Shown here one piece after another: positions 1 through 7,888 of a stretch of 11,507 bases of DNA (positions are counted from its first letter, which is position 1; each line of letters begins with the position of its first letter). The stretch is taken from assembly GCA_001929475.1 (NCBI GenBank), contig LXFE01000312.1, positions 1 through 11,507 of the forward strand. Direction: 5' to 3'. The translations under genes were made by a program, and so were the position numbers. The notes under the pieces are model-generated. The model ran no database searches. It had not been told where the DNA came from and was given only the letters and a program-made list of their open reading frames with translations. Origin of the DNA: Neolecta irregularis DAH-3 (taxonomy: Eukaryota; Ascomycota; Neolectomycetes; Neolectales; Neolectaceae).

Positions 1-162
1 ATTGCAAATCAATTCATAGTTGAACAACAAACCAACGTATTCAAACGAAACAAACACTATCGGGATTAGAATTTAAAGGCAAAACGAATGGTCTGCCAAC
101 AAATTCAATACAAGAAAATTAGAAGGGGACCTTTGAAGAAACATCACACTGAGGAAACTACC

Positions 163-183
163 ACTAACCCTAACCCTAACCCT
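163..183. repeat. Interstitial telomere-like tract, CCCTAA orientation
   Basis: About 3.3 perfect copies of CCCTAA on the plus strand. TTAGGG/CCCTAA is the telomere repeat of most filamentous fungi. The orientation is that of a left chromosome end, with the C-rich strand reading rightwards into the interior. A matching tract of opposite orientation lies at 882-900. The tract is too short to be an active telomere. Confidence 0.85.
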
Positions 184-197
184 CACTTCCTCTCACT

Positions 198-410
198 CCC
201 CTTCCCATTATCGCCTGCCCTCCTCGCCCGTTACTACTCCCCTCCTCGCCCATTACTACTCCCCTCCTCGCTCGTTACCGCCCGCCCTCTGGCCTGTTAT
301 CGCCTGTTATCGCCTGCCCTCCTTGCCTGTTATTGCCCTGCCCACATCGCCCATTACTGCTCCCCCTCCTCGCTCTTTACCTCCCTCCCCTCTCACCCAT
401 TATCACCTTC
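198..410. repeat. C-rich degenerate minisatellite
   Basis: Roughly eight to nine imperfect tandem copies of a ~22-nt unit of the form CCCTCCTCGCCCRTTACTRC. The first two full copies, around 216-260, are nearly identical, and later copies drift to CCTGTTATCGCC and CCCATTACTGCTCC. The plus strand is almost free of G runs and the minus strand is correspondingly G-rich. The tract begins about 15 bp after the CCCTAA tract. A Pro/Ser/Leu-rich open frame (88-513) crosses it, but this is explained by the repeat composition and I do not call it a gene. Confidence 0.75.
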
Positions 411-427
411 CCCACCTGCCCGCTGTG

Positions 428-442
428 GCCCGCCAGGCGGGC
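428..442. repeat. GC-rich perfect inverted repeat
   Basis: Seven-base arms, GCCCGCC and GGCGGGC, around a single A. It lies between the minisatellite and the hAT transposase stop codon, where subterminal hairpins of a hAT element would be expected. About 20 bp further right, TAGTGTTGATGCAGCTGGG (461 onward) resembles the CAGTG/TAGTG start of hAT ends, but no partner end or target-site duplication is visible. Confidence 0.5.
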
Positions 443-549
443 ACGTGGATACTGAATTTTTAGTGTTGATGCAGCTGGGTGGCTCATCATATTGTAAGCA
501 TCGCAGCATATAAGCTAAATATAAAAGAAAGGATATATTAATTTACATA

Positions 550-900
550 TTAATTATTCCGACCCCAGCTTCGCTGGCACTGGGCTGTGCAATAATATCT
601 GGCTGAAGTTTAGATCGACGAGGCTCAATCATATCACCTGCCTCACTAAATGCTCTTTCACAATTAGCACTTGATGCTGGTATTGTCAATATATCAAGAG
701 CTAGGCGACTGAGAGTTGGATAGGCGGTTTGTTGCTGTATCCAGTAGGTTATTGGATCCTCAGCCAAAGGATGATCTGGGTGCAATGGGTCCAGCATTTT
801 CCATCCCTCATACTCATCTCTACCACTTATCGACCCATTTATTTCATTGTTGAATCCAGTATGTGCCGCTATGTGATCCAATAGGGCTAGGGTTAGGGTT
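550..900 (-). pseudogene. hAT-family transposase, C-terminal fragment, frameshifted
   Basis: The minus-strand frame carries the conserved hAT C-terminal dimerisation region (Dimer_Tnp_hAT type): DPITYWIQQQTAYPTLSRLA, then LDILTIPASSANCERAFSEA, then RRSKLQPDII. This region normally holds hAT transposase together as a multimer for cut-and-paste transposition. Only about 110 residues remain of a family usually 500-800 residues long; the zinc finger and catalytic core are absent. After DIIAQ the frame becomes PSASEAG, but the neighbouring frame reads AQCQRSWGRNN and stops at 550-552. That is the usual hAT ending (AQCLRSW-like), so a one-base deletion has disrupted the end. The left part of the fragment runs into a TTAGGG-type tract at 882-900. 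It cannot be an active transposase. The hAT assignment is secure; the exact upstream boundary is not. Confidence 0.85.
882..900. repeat. Interstitial telomere-like tract, TTAGGG orientation
   Basis: Three tandem units (TAGGGC, TAGGGT, TAGGGT) followed by T. The tract is inverted relative to the one at 163-183 and sits at the upstream edge of the hAT fragment, 77 bp downstream of the Erj5-like stop codon. The minus-strand transposase frame stays open through it, so it may be internal coding sequence and not a separate junction. Confidence 0.75.
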
Positions 901-976
901 TTCAACAATATATGTTGTTGAATAAAGTGAGGAAAGGTGTAAGATGACTAATTCTGTTCATACAAAGTGATTTCTA

Positions 977-2035
977 TTAATTGCGTTTCTTGGTTTGTTT
1001 TCGCCGTCCGCCAGCACCTCGTTCAGCCTCTCTGACAACTCGTCCACCGTCCAAAATTTTCGCATTAGAATCCTTTTCACCTGAAGTTTGCTCCTGTTCA
1101 ACAACTGCTTCTCTTTTGTTTTCGTATTCGTCAGAATCATCATGTTTCTGTTCTTGTGGCAGGCTTTTCAAAACGCCAACCCTTCTCAGAATCCTCTTTA
1201 CCAGTCGTAATGTCCAAACATTTGAAATTTGTGGTTCTTCAACGTCATCAACATTCAACAGCCACTCATCGCCTGTCTCTCCGACGAGATAAACCAGTCC
1301 ATCACCACCGACCGTAAAGGTCCTCCTTGTGTCCGGGACAGTAACTTTACGTCTCGAGCCGTCGCTAGGAGGAAGGCCCTTTGTTGGAGCCCAAGCAGCC
1401 TCTCGAGCTTCGTATATATACCGCTGAATGTGTCGTTTCTGTTGAGAAGTATTCAAGTGCATTAAGGCATAATGAGCCAACGAAGTAAAAGTACCAAGTC
1501 CAAAGAGAACGGAGAAGAGGCCGGGTCTAAAGCGGCTGTAGTAATAACCTGTTCCTCTCCTTTTTCGTCAATTCAAGATGCACGACGACGATATACCATT
1601 TGGGGAATCCATTTTTATAGAAAAAATCGTATCGCTCTCGTAGCCGTCCATCTCGAAGGATAGAAGCTACGATACTAAGCTGTTCAAATCTTTTATGGGC
1701 ATTTTTGTTGCCTCTATTTTTGTCGGGGCTTGTAAATTAGGGGTGTTTGGTTCAGCGAGCAAGGTACTGCAAGACCAGTGATTTTTTCCTATAAGCTTTG
1801 GAAATCTCGTCGAGGGTGGCATCAGGGCCCTTTTCGGCGCCCACAAATGAATAGAAAGTTGCATTTGAGCCTTCGAGTTTCTGGAGGGTTGTTTGCACAT
1901 CAAAGATCTTGATACAGTTAGTATCTGGAGAAAAAGGCAAACCCATGCTTCATAGTCTGTCTTGGACCAGCTGCTCGCTGAGACAAGAGAGCATAGGGCA
2001 AAAAAGGACAGAAAGGTCCAGAACGCGAGTTTCAT
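977..2035 (-). CDS. ERJ5: ER membrane J-domain co-chaperone, Erj5-like (4 exons, complete)
   Basis: Exons read 2035-1943, 1907-1768, 1728-1597 and 1559-977; introns are 35, 39 and 37 nt, and the product is 315 aa. J-proteins stimulate the ATPase of Hsp70 (Kar2/BiP); Erj5 is an ER-membrane member that supports folding capacity. Residues 1-20 form a signal peptide. The J domain spans about 48-115, with AYRKKS in helix II and an intact HPD (78-80) created by splicing intron 2. The family signature RYDFFYKNGFPKW then RGTGYYYSRFRPG follows, completed by splicing intron 3. A membrane segment lies at about 136-157, and the tail is charged and ends in GGRRKQTKKRN. Yeast Erj5 is about 295 aa, so this is full length. 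Intron 1 could instead start at 1948 with a GC donor (41 nt, 313 aa), giving the family-like DYEIFDV. The start is the first ATG and gives an immediate signal peptide. The gene diverges from the RhoGAP gene. Confidence 0.9.
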
Positions 2036-2866
2036 ATTGGGCGAGTACTAAACCAGAGAATGTAAAAAATGTGGAAGGTGTTCGGTCGAGTCTGACTATC
2101 ACTAATATAAAACATAGATACTGCATATAAATATCTGTATAGTAATTCTATGTATAATCTATATGCAATAAGCAAGAAAGATGAGCGACGGTTCTCTCCG
2201 CCTCTACTCATAATACTTCTATATAGATGTTTCAGTAGGAATGAAAGGGGCTGCTCTAATCGTTAAATGTACCACTGGAGCGTAGATCGGGTAATCCTCT
2301 ATTTTAATCTAGGTTTTCAGGGGAAAACAGCCGTGTGAAATGCTCCTTTGTGGTTCCCTTTGCAGTCTTAATTTTTTTCAGAAAACCTGTCTTTGTCCCC
2401 AGAACCAAAGAATTTTATTTCTTAGGCAAAAAAGAAAGTGACAAAGGACGATCCTGTTCTATGAATGTGCAATTTGAGGTTCCCAGGTCTTGCAGAACGC
2501 CAATCAGGGCTGCTGATTTTGCGGCGTCTTTGGCGTTTTCCACCAAAAGCTCCCTGCCTGTTCATCATCCTCCCCTTCTTTTCCCCCATTTCGCGTGTCT
2601 CTGGTGATCTGTTCGTCCTTAAACCCGGTAGGCGGGGCTATTCATACTGAGAAAAACTGTTCTATGCAATAATTCGCGGGTTCTTGTACTGCATAATCTT
2701 TAATCTCCCTCGGTCGCACTGGTCAGACTTACCCCCAAACACTCTTCTAAGCCTGCTTTCTTCCCCGAGGCTTTTAACCCATAGCCCTACCCAAATACCT
2801 CCATAGCATCCCATTCCGCCTGAGGAATTACGTAATTGTGCCCTACCCCGTCTTCCAGATCATCGT
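2036..2866. promoter_or_regulatory. Divergent intergenic region between ERJ5-like and RhoGAP genes
   Basis: An 831-bp spacer between two divergent start codons, so it must hold both promoters. The ERJ5-proximal part (about 2090-2175) is AT-rich with several TATA-like words. The RhoGAP-proximal part (about 2690-2866) is strongly pyrimidine-rich, as is common in fungal promoters and leaders. A short open frame at 2335-2607 shows no domain or convincing protein character, and I treat it as chance. Confidence 0.6.
2826..2837. promoter_or_regulatory. Perfect 12-bp palindrome with bZIP-type core
   Basis: AATTACGTAATT reads identically on both strands and contains TTACGTAA, a known core for ATF/CREB and Yap-type bZIP factors. 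It lies 29 bp upstream of the RhoGAP start codon. A role as a binding site is inferred from the motif alone. Confidence 0.5.
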
Positions 2867-5800
2867 ATGGGCATCGATGCTGCAATGGCCGCTCCAGTCG
2901 CTTCCTCAGTATCGTCTATCATCTGCGACCCGAATGACACCCCGCAATCGCTGATTGAAGCCGCAAAAGGGGATTACGAAAGTGTCATCGCACAATTGAT
3001 GCGCGATAAGGCCAGCTTGTATACCCAGAATGGTATGAAGTTATTATGACAGTTTACGGGTTTGACAGCAAGGTCAGCTGTGGCGGCTTGTCGATAGGCA
3101 ACGGACAATGTACATTGTCTTGCTCTATAGCCCTGACTACTTAGGGTTCTAGACTTACAGAGAGATTTTGAACGAGTATCCAAAGAACGCGACCGGTACC
3201 ACCTAAAATCTAAACGATATCGCGACGAAGCCCTCCGTACAACGATCTGCTCCTCTCAGTCTAATCTGTCCATCCAATCGTCAGATGCAACTGAGACAAA
3301 CGTTGATACAAACGGCAAAAACTTGATCGAATCTGTTCGAAACTCCCAATTTGCAGATCGTGATATGCCACCTTCGACTGATGCTCCTTCAAGTATTCTA
3401 GAGCTCGCTGAGATTCCTCTCGTACCGGAATATCTGGCAAACAATGACGACATCGCTCCAAAAGGAGACAGCTTACCAAATGAACCAACCCGACGCCAGA
3501 TGAGTCCACGCATGACAGCCAAGCACCCTCGACCGGTGCCTTTGCTTATCCCAAACGAACAGTTTAAACAAAAGCCCAACGGACCGCCTAGATCAACCTC
3601 ATACGCCTGCGATCCGGAAGTAACGAAATACATACCGCTGCCCTATGGTCCGCCTAATTTCAACAACCCATCAAGTCCTCCCTTTTCATTCGCTGAGGAT
3701 TCAATAAAAGAAAATGAGTCGTCTAGAAAAATTCCAGTTGACCCTGTTCCAAACCGCAATATCGTTAGCTTATACAGCTCAAATACTGACGATGAGAAAT
3801 CGTCAGACTCTGCTACTGCTCCAGCGATAATTCCAGGAACAGAGCAAATAATGCGACGGCCCTTTGACTCATCGATACCTCGTCGTCCCCGTCTTCCATC
3901 TTTACGGAATTCGTCTAGTGTGTCTAGTCAACTTGATGATACATGGAGGGGTTCAGTAGAAGAAGCTAGTAGACAGCTCTCTGTTCATATTGAAGAAACT
4001 CACTTCCAACCCGAATCTCGTAAACATATGGAATCGTCGCATCCACTCTCAAATATCACACCCGTGGAACTCTCTCCAGACCGTCTACCTTTTCTTACAT
4101 TCAAAGTTCTATCTACCTCTGGTTCGGTCAAGGATGAGGCCTTTTCTATAATTGGGGTCTTTCTAAGGGATAAGGAACTTTGGAGGGTTCATAAAACTCC
4201 TTCACAATTTCTCCAGTTGGATGAAGTCTTACAAGCTGACACCGAAGAACAATTACATGAAAGAGCGCTTTTTCATGGACTTGCTCCTATAAAAATTGAC
4301 CAACGCAAGGTGCTGTCCTTTAACAACCAGCCGGCGCTAGAAGCATACTTCACAAATCTTACGCAGTCAAAACTTGGATCGCTCAGCGGATGTGCATTGT
4401 GTGACTTTCTTACTTCAAATATTGTGCGCGTGAAACTTGTAGAACATATTCGAGCCGCATCACTTGGATATGGGAAAAAGGAAGGATATCTCACTAAACG
4501 AGGCAAGAATTTTGGAGGCTGGAAGGTGAGATATTTCGTTCTTGACGGTCCTATATTGAGATACTACGAAAGTGTATGTTTTTAAACACTGGAAACCGTT
4601 TCACTGACACAATAGCCTATCGGCGCACACCTCGGAAACATTAAACTCCCCCAAGCCCAAATTGGCCGCCAGCAAGCGCAAGCATATCCTTCAAAAGACA
4701 AAAATTCCAACGACGAAAATGCATATCGTCACGCTTTTCTCGTCTTGGAAGCAAAACACGATTCTTCAAATTCCATCTCTAGACATGTTCTCTGCGCTGA
4801 AAGTGATGATGAAAGAGACGAATGGATTGAGGCTCTGTTGAGGTACGTTGATGTCGATCTTCCCCGCCATCATACGGCAGATAAAGTCTATAAACGACGC
4901 CGGTTTCCGAAACGAGATTATATTGAAAAGTATATTGATTCAGGTGATGAAGATGGTGAAACTTCTCAAAGACCCTTGGTTTCAAAACATAAAAAGGATC
5001 CAGAGCGTTCAACACCTAGTCCTACCAGACAGTTTGAAGAACCTGTGTCGCCTCCGCTAAAATTGATATCGGGACCGATGAATGGTACTCCGATTACCGA
5101 TAAGTCTCAATGGGGTACATCACATCTCCTTCATAAAGACAAAAACAAAAAGAAAAGTATCTGGGGCTTTGGCCGTAAGTTTCGATTTGTATTTTTAGGT
5201 TTTTGATGATAATCAGATCATCATAAAGATCGGATGTCAAGGACCGTCGGCTCAGCCATGAGTCCAAGTCTTTCATCATACAACATCTCGGGACAAGCTC
5301 TGCCGCGCAGCGTTTTCGGCGTGCCTTTACCCGACGCAATTGAATCTTCACGAATTTTAGGCCGTCCAAACCTTCAAATTCCTGCTGTCTTATATCGATG
5401 CATTGAATTTCTTGACGCAAAGAATGCTTGGAAGGAAGAAGGCATTTATCGACTCAGTGGAAGTAATGCTGTGATCAAGTCTCTAAGGGACAAGTTCAAT
5501 TCCCGTGTGCAATTTTGCCAAGAAACGTGCTAACGAATAGAGGGAGATTTCGACATGCTGAATGCAAATGAATGTTTCGATACCCATGCTGTGGCTGGTC
5601 TTCTGAAGATGTATCTACGAGAGTTACCTATGAGTGTACTTAGTCGTGAACTTCACCCCGAGTTTCTCCACGTAATCGGTATTTTTATTTGTTCATGCAC
5701 TGCTGATCGTAGAAACTCCGGATCAAACTGAGAAACTGAGAAAGATTCGTCTACTAGTTGAGGATCTTCCACCCCCGAACCTTGCGTTACTCAAAGTTTT

Positions 5801-6267
5801 ATGTGGTCATTTACTCAAAGTCGTCGATAATTCAGATGAGAATAAAATGACTATTCGGAATGGTGATTTTCTCATTCTTAATCAATGCTTACAAATCAGT
5901 CGGCATTGTTTTCTCACCCACCCTCAATATTCCAGCTGGCGTCTTCTCGTTATTTCTCACCGAGTATGACAGTATCTTTGGTGACCCACCAGTACGATAG
6001 TTAACCCCCACTCTACTCTTATTTTTGGATAATCAGGACATATGTAGCCTCTGGAAGGTTATCTCAACGGGCTGGGCGTTTATTTCTGCACCGTCATTAT
6101 ATATGCTTGTCTTTTCGTTCTTGAAACGGTCTTGCGGTTGTTCTTTTGCTTTCCATAATATTATAGGACGTATTCCTTTTTATATTTCATATATTATCCT
6201 GATCCCTCAACCTGATTTTAGCTCCGAGCTTCAATTATGCGTCCAAGGTATCTCTGCCTTATACTAG
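2867..6267 (+). CDS. BEM3: PX-PH-RhoGAP protein, Bem3-like GTPase-activating protein (8-9 exons)
   Basis: Exons read 2867-3032, 3073-3109, 3145-4573, 4616-5174, 5217-5504, 5541-5678, 5713-5862 and 5900-5991, giving 953 aa to the end of the RhoGAP domain. Bem3-type proteins switch off Cdc42/Rho GTPases at membranes and so restrain polarity. An N-terminal coiled-coil-like segment (QLWRLVDRQRTM then LQRDFERVSKERDRY) precedes a Ser/Pro-rich linker. A PX domain at about 382-497 (phosphoinositide binding) is followed by a PH domain at about 515-625 (GYLTKRGKNFGGWKVRYFVL) and a RhoGAP domain at about 762-953. The arginine finger is Arg-809 in EEGIYRLSG; LRELP and Asn-922 in RNVGIVFSP are intact. Splices restore the PH and RhoGAP domains at every junction. 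Two points are uncertain. Exon 5 may start at 5217 or 5229. After 5991 the frame either stops at once (VR, stop at 5998-6000, 955 aa) or splices 5992-6036 and continues to 6267 (1029 aa), and that tail is not recognisable. Confidence 0.88.
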
Positions 6268-7041
6268 TCTTCCTTTTTGAATAGTTGTTTTAATCTGAAT
6301 GTAGCTGCTTGAGACACCAGGTGAATTTGGTCACCTATGTGATCAGAAATGAATATTTGCACATGTACAAGAGAATTTTTGTTTTGTTCCTTATCAATGA
6401 TTTTCAAAATGAACTTTTATTGTAATTGGTGCTGCTGCCATCCGTGTGCATAAACATGCAAAACCAAAGTCATATCTACATATCCAGTCACTTGATATCT
6501 TAATCTAGGCGGAGTAGATGACAAAATATTTCATCAGAAATTGTAAAACAATAAACAACTATTAGCTCTGACATTTACATCACTGACTCCAGCAAGCTTC
6601 TAATTCGGCAGGTAGATATATTTTGCTTTCTGCAGCACATGACTTTAATGACGCCAATTTCCGAAACGATGAACCTCAACTTTTAACCACTACCCAGACA
6701 TTATAACTACGGCAATTGCCATAAACTTATAACGATTTGACCTTGAATGACCTATTGATGATTACACAGAGTCGGGTGTGCTTGGATGTGTGGATATCGA
6801 GATTCGTCATCTTGTAGAGACTCACCATCTTGCTTTGTCAAAAGCTTTGATTCTCCATTTAGTCTCTCAAGAGAGGAACGTTCAATTTGACGTTTGATTC
6901 TGACCTGCTGCTACTTGGAGAACGATATCAGAGATGACATGTATGTTTGTCGCAGTTATCAACCCCCTATTCAGTGCGAGATGTCACATACCATGAATGT
7001 ATGATATCGTGAAGGTTGATTAATATCACTTATCTCGAAAT

Positions 7042-7265
7042 GAGATGTTGTCTTTGTACATGCTACTATCACGTTGAGGTCTTGTCTGTTATCTTTCAGC
7101 ACAATGTGATGATGTTGCCTTCGTATATGCAGCCATCGCGAATTGTCTTTAAATCTGAAACACGAACAGACTTTGCCTTTAGCAGCTATCACTAAGAGAT
7201 GTTGCCCTCGTATATGCAGTTATCATGATGAGATATTGTCTTCGTATTGCAACTAGCCGATCAAT
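7042..7265. repeat. Degenerate ~34-bp tandem repeat
   Basis: Related blocks begin near 7042, 7075, 7109, 7196 and 7230. Each starts with GAGATGTTGTCTTTGT or a variant (GATGTTGCCTTCGTATATGC, GAGATATTGTCTTCGTATTG) and ends with a GCAGTTATCATGAT-like segment. Spacing is mostly 33-35 bp, with a disturbed stretch around 7143-7195. A weaker relative occurs near 6937 (GATGACATGTATGTTTGTCG) and another near 7278. The copies are too diverged to be a recent expansion. Confidence 0.55.
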
Positions 7266-7446
7266 GCTGTTTTGGACGATGAGTTCTTATCTTTGTATCT
7301 CAACTAGCATGGTTCGATACTATCTCCATATCTCGAATCGAACAAGCACAAATTATAAATTTCTGGATCCCAAGATATCCTCCACTATTTGGATTGAAGG
7401 GATATTCTACGTATTATGCATCGCAATGTTTTCCGTCATGTTTCCT

Positions 7447-7480
7447 GAACTCCATGAATAATTTATTCATGGACAAGTTC
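7447..7480. repeat. Strong inverted repeat (hairpin)
   Basis: Perfect ten-base arms CCATGAATAA and TTATTCATGG around a single T, extended outside by GAACT and AGTTC with three unpaired bases on the right arm. This makes a 15-bp interrupted stem in an otherwise gene-free spacer. It could be a transcript end or a small foldback remnant. Confidence 0.6.
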
Positions 7481-7713
7481 TTCTTGTGACAAGTTGCATA
7501 AAATCATCAAGCCGTTCAAACTAGATACCCTTGAAGACTTTTACCATTGTTCTGAAAAAATGCATAAATGCTAGAGATCTTTCCTTGATCCTGTTTATGT
7601 ACTTTATTGCGTGGAATGTTGATCATCTCAAGCTGAGGAATTGCATGTGAAGTTTCCCTGCTTCTATTCTACATAGAAATCTTCCAGGTCATATTCAATA
7701 TCCAACAGATGTT

Positions 7714-7730
7714 ATCAAGTAATACTTGAT
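7714..7730. repeat. Short inverted repeat
   Basis: Seven-base arms ATCAAGT and ACTTGAT with an AAT centre. No function can be assigned; it lies about 70 bp upstream of the promoter-like elements of the 7889 gene. Confidence 0.35.
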
Positions 7731-7801
7731 CACCAATTCAATGTCATCTTTCTCCGTCACGTCTACATAATTATTGTTCCTTTGTTGCGGTGGTGCCATA
7801 A

Positions 7802-7840
7802 TGACGTGAGAAAAGAGGGCCCCCAAGCATAAAAGGGCCC
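7802..7840 (+). promoter_or_regulatory. Core promoter of the 7889 gene
   Basis: TGACGTGA (7802-7809) is a CRE-like bZIP half-site arrangement. A TATA-like ATAAAAG (7829-7835) lies 53 bp before the start codon and is framed by two GGGCCC palindromes (7817-7822 and 7835-7840). A CT-rich leader follows (7841-7870). Together these argue that the ORF at 7889 is transcribed. Confidence 0.5.
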
Positions 7841-7888
7841 CTCCCCACTTCCGTCTCTTTTCCTCTACCATCGTGTGCTTGATTCAAA

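Larger units (their letters stand above)
6268..7801. other. AT-rich spacer without a convincing gene
   Basis: About 1.5 kb in which I see no conserved protein, tRNA or rRNA. Open frames here are short and lack protein character. It contains the degenerate tandem repeat at 7042-7265, inverted repeats at 7447-7480 and 7714-7730, and a weak inverted pair of GAGACT and AGTCTC near 6817-6870. Short untranslated ends of the flanking genes are expected at both edges. Confidence 0.5.

Noticed and set aside
88-513. Open frame of 141 aa rich in Pro, Ser and Leu
   Set aside because: It lies across the telomere-like tract and the C-rich minisatellite, and its composition follows from the repeats; no domain or signal is present.
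981-1465. Plus-strand frames opposite the ERJ5-like last exon
   Set aside because: They are mirror frames of a well-supported minus-strand coding exon.
2335-2607. Open frame of 90 aa in the divergent intergenic region
   Set aside because: Low-complexity Phe/Ser/Arg composition, no recognised motif, and it lies where two promoters are expected.
3141-3148. TTAGGGTT inside the RhoGAP gene
   Set aside because: A single unit spanning the intron 2 acceptor; not a telomere-like array.
7313-7324. GGTTCGATACT resembling a tRNA B box
   Set aside because: No A box at proper spacing and no cloverleaf can be drawn; it lies in the decayed repeat.
7225-7461. Plus-strand frame of 78 aa
   Set aside because: It overlaps the tandem repeat and has no protein character beyond hydrophobic residues from AT-rich sequence.
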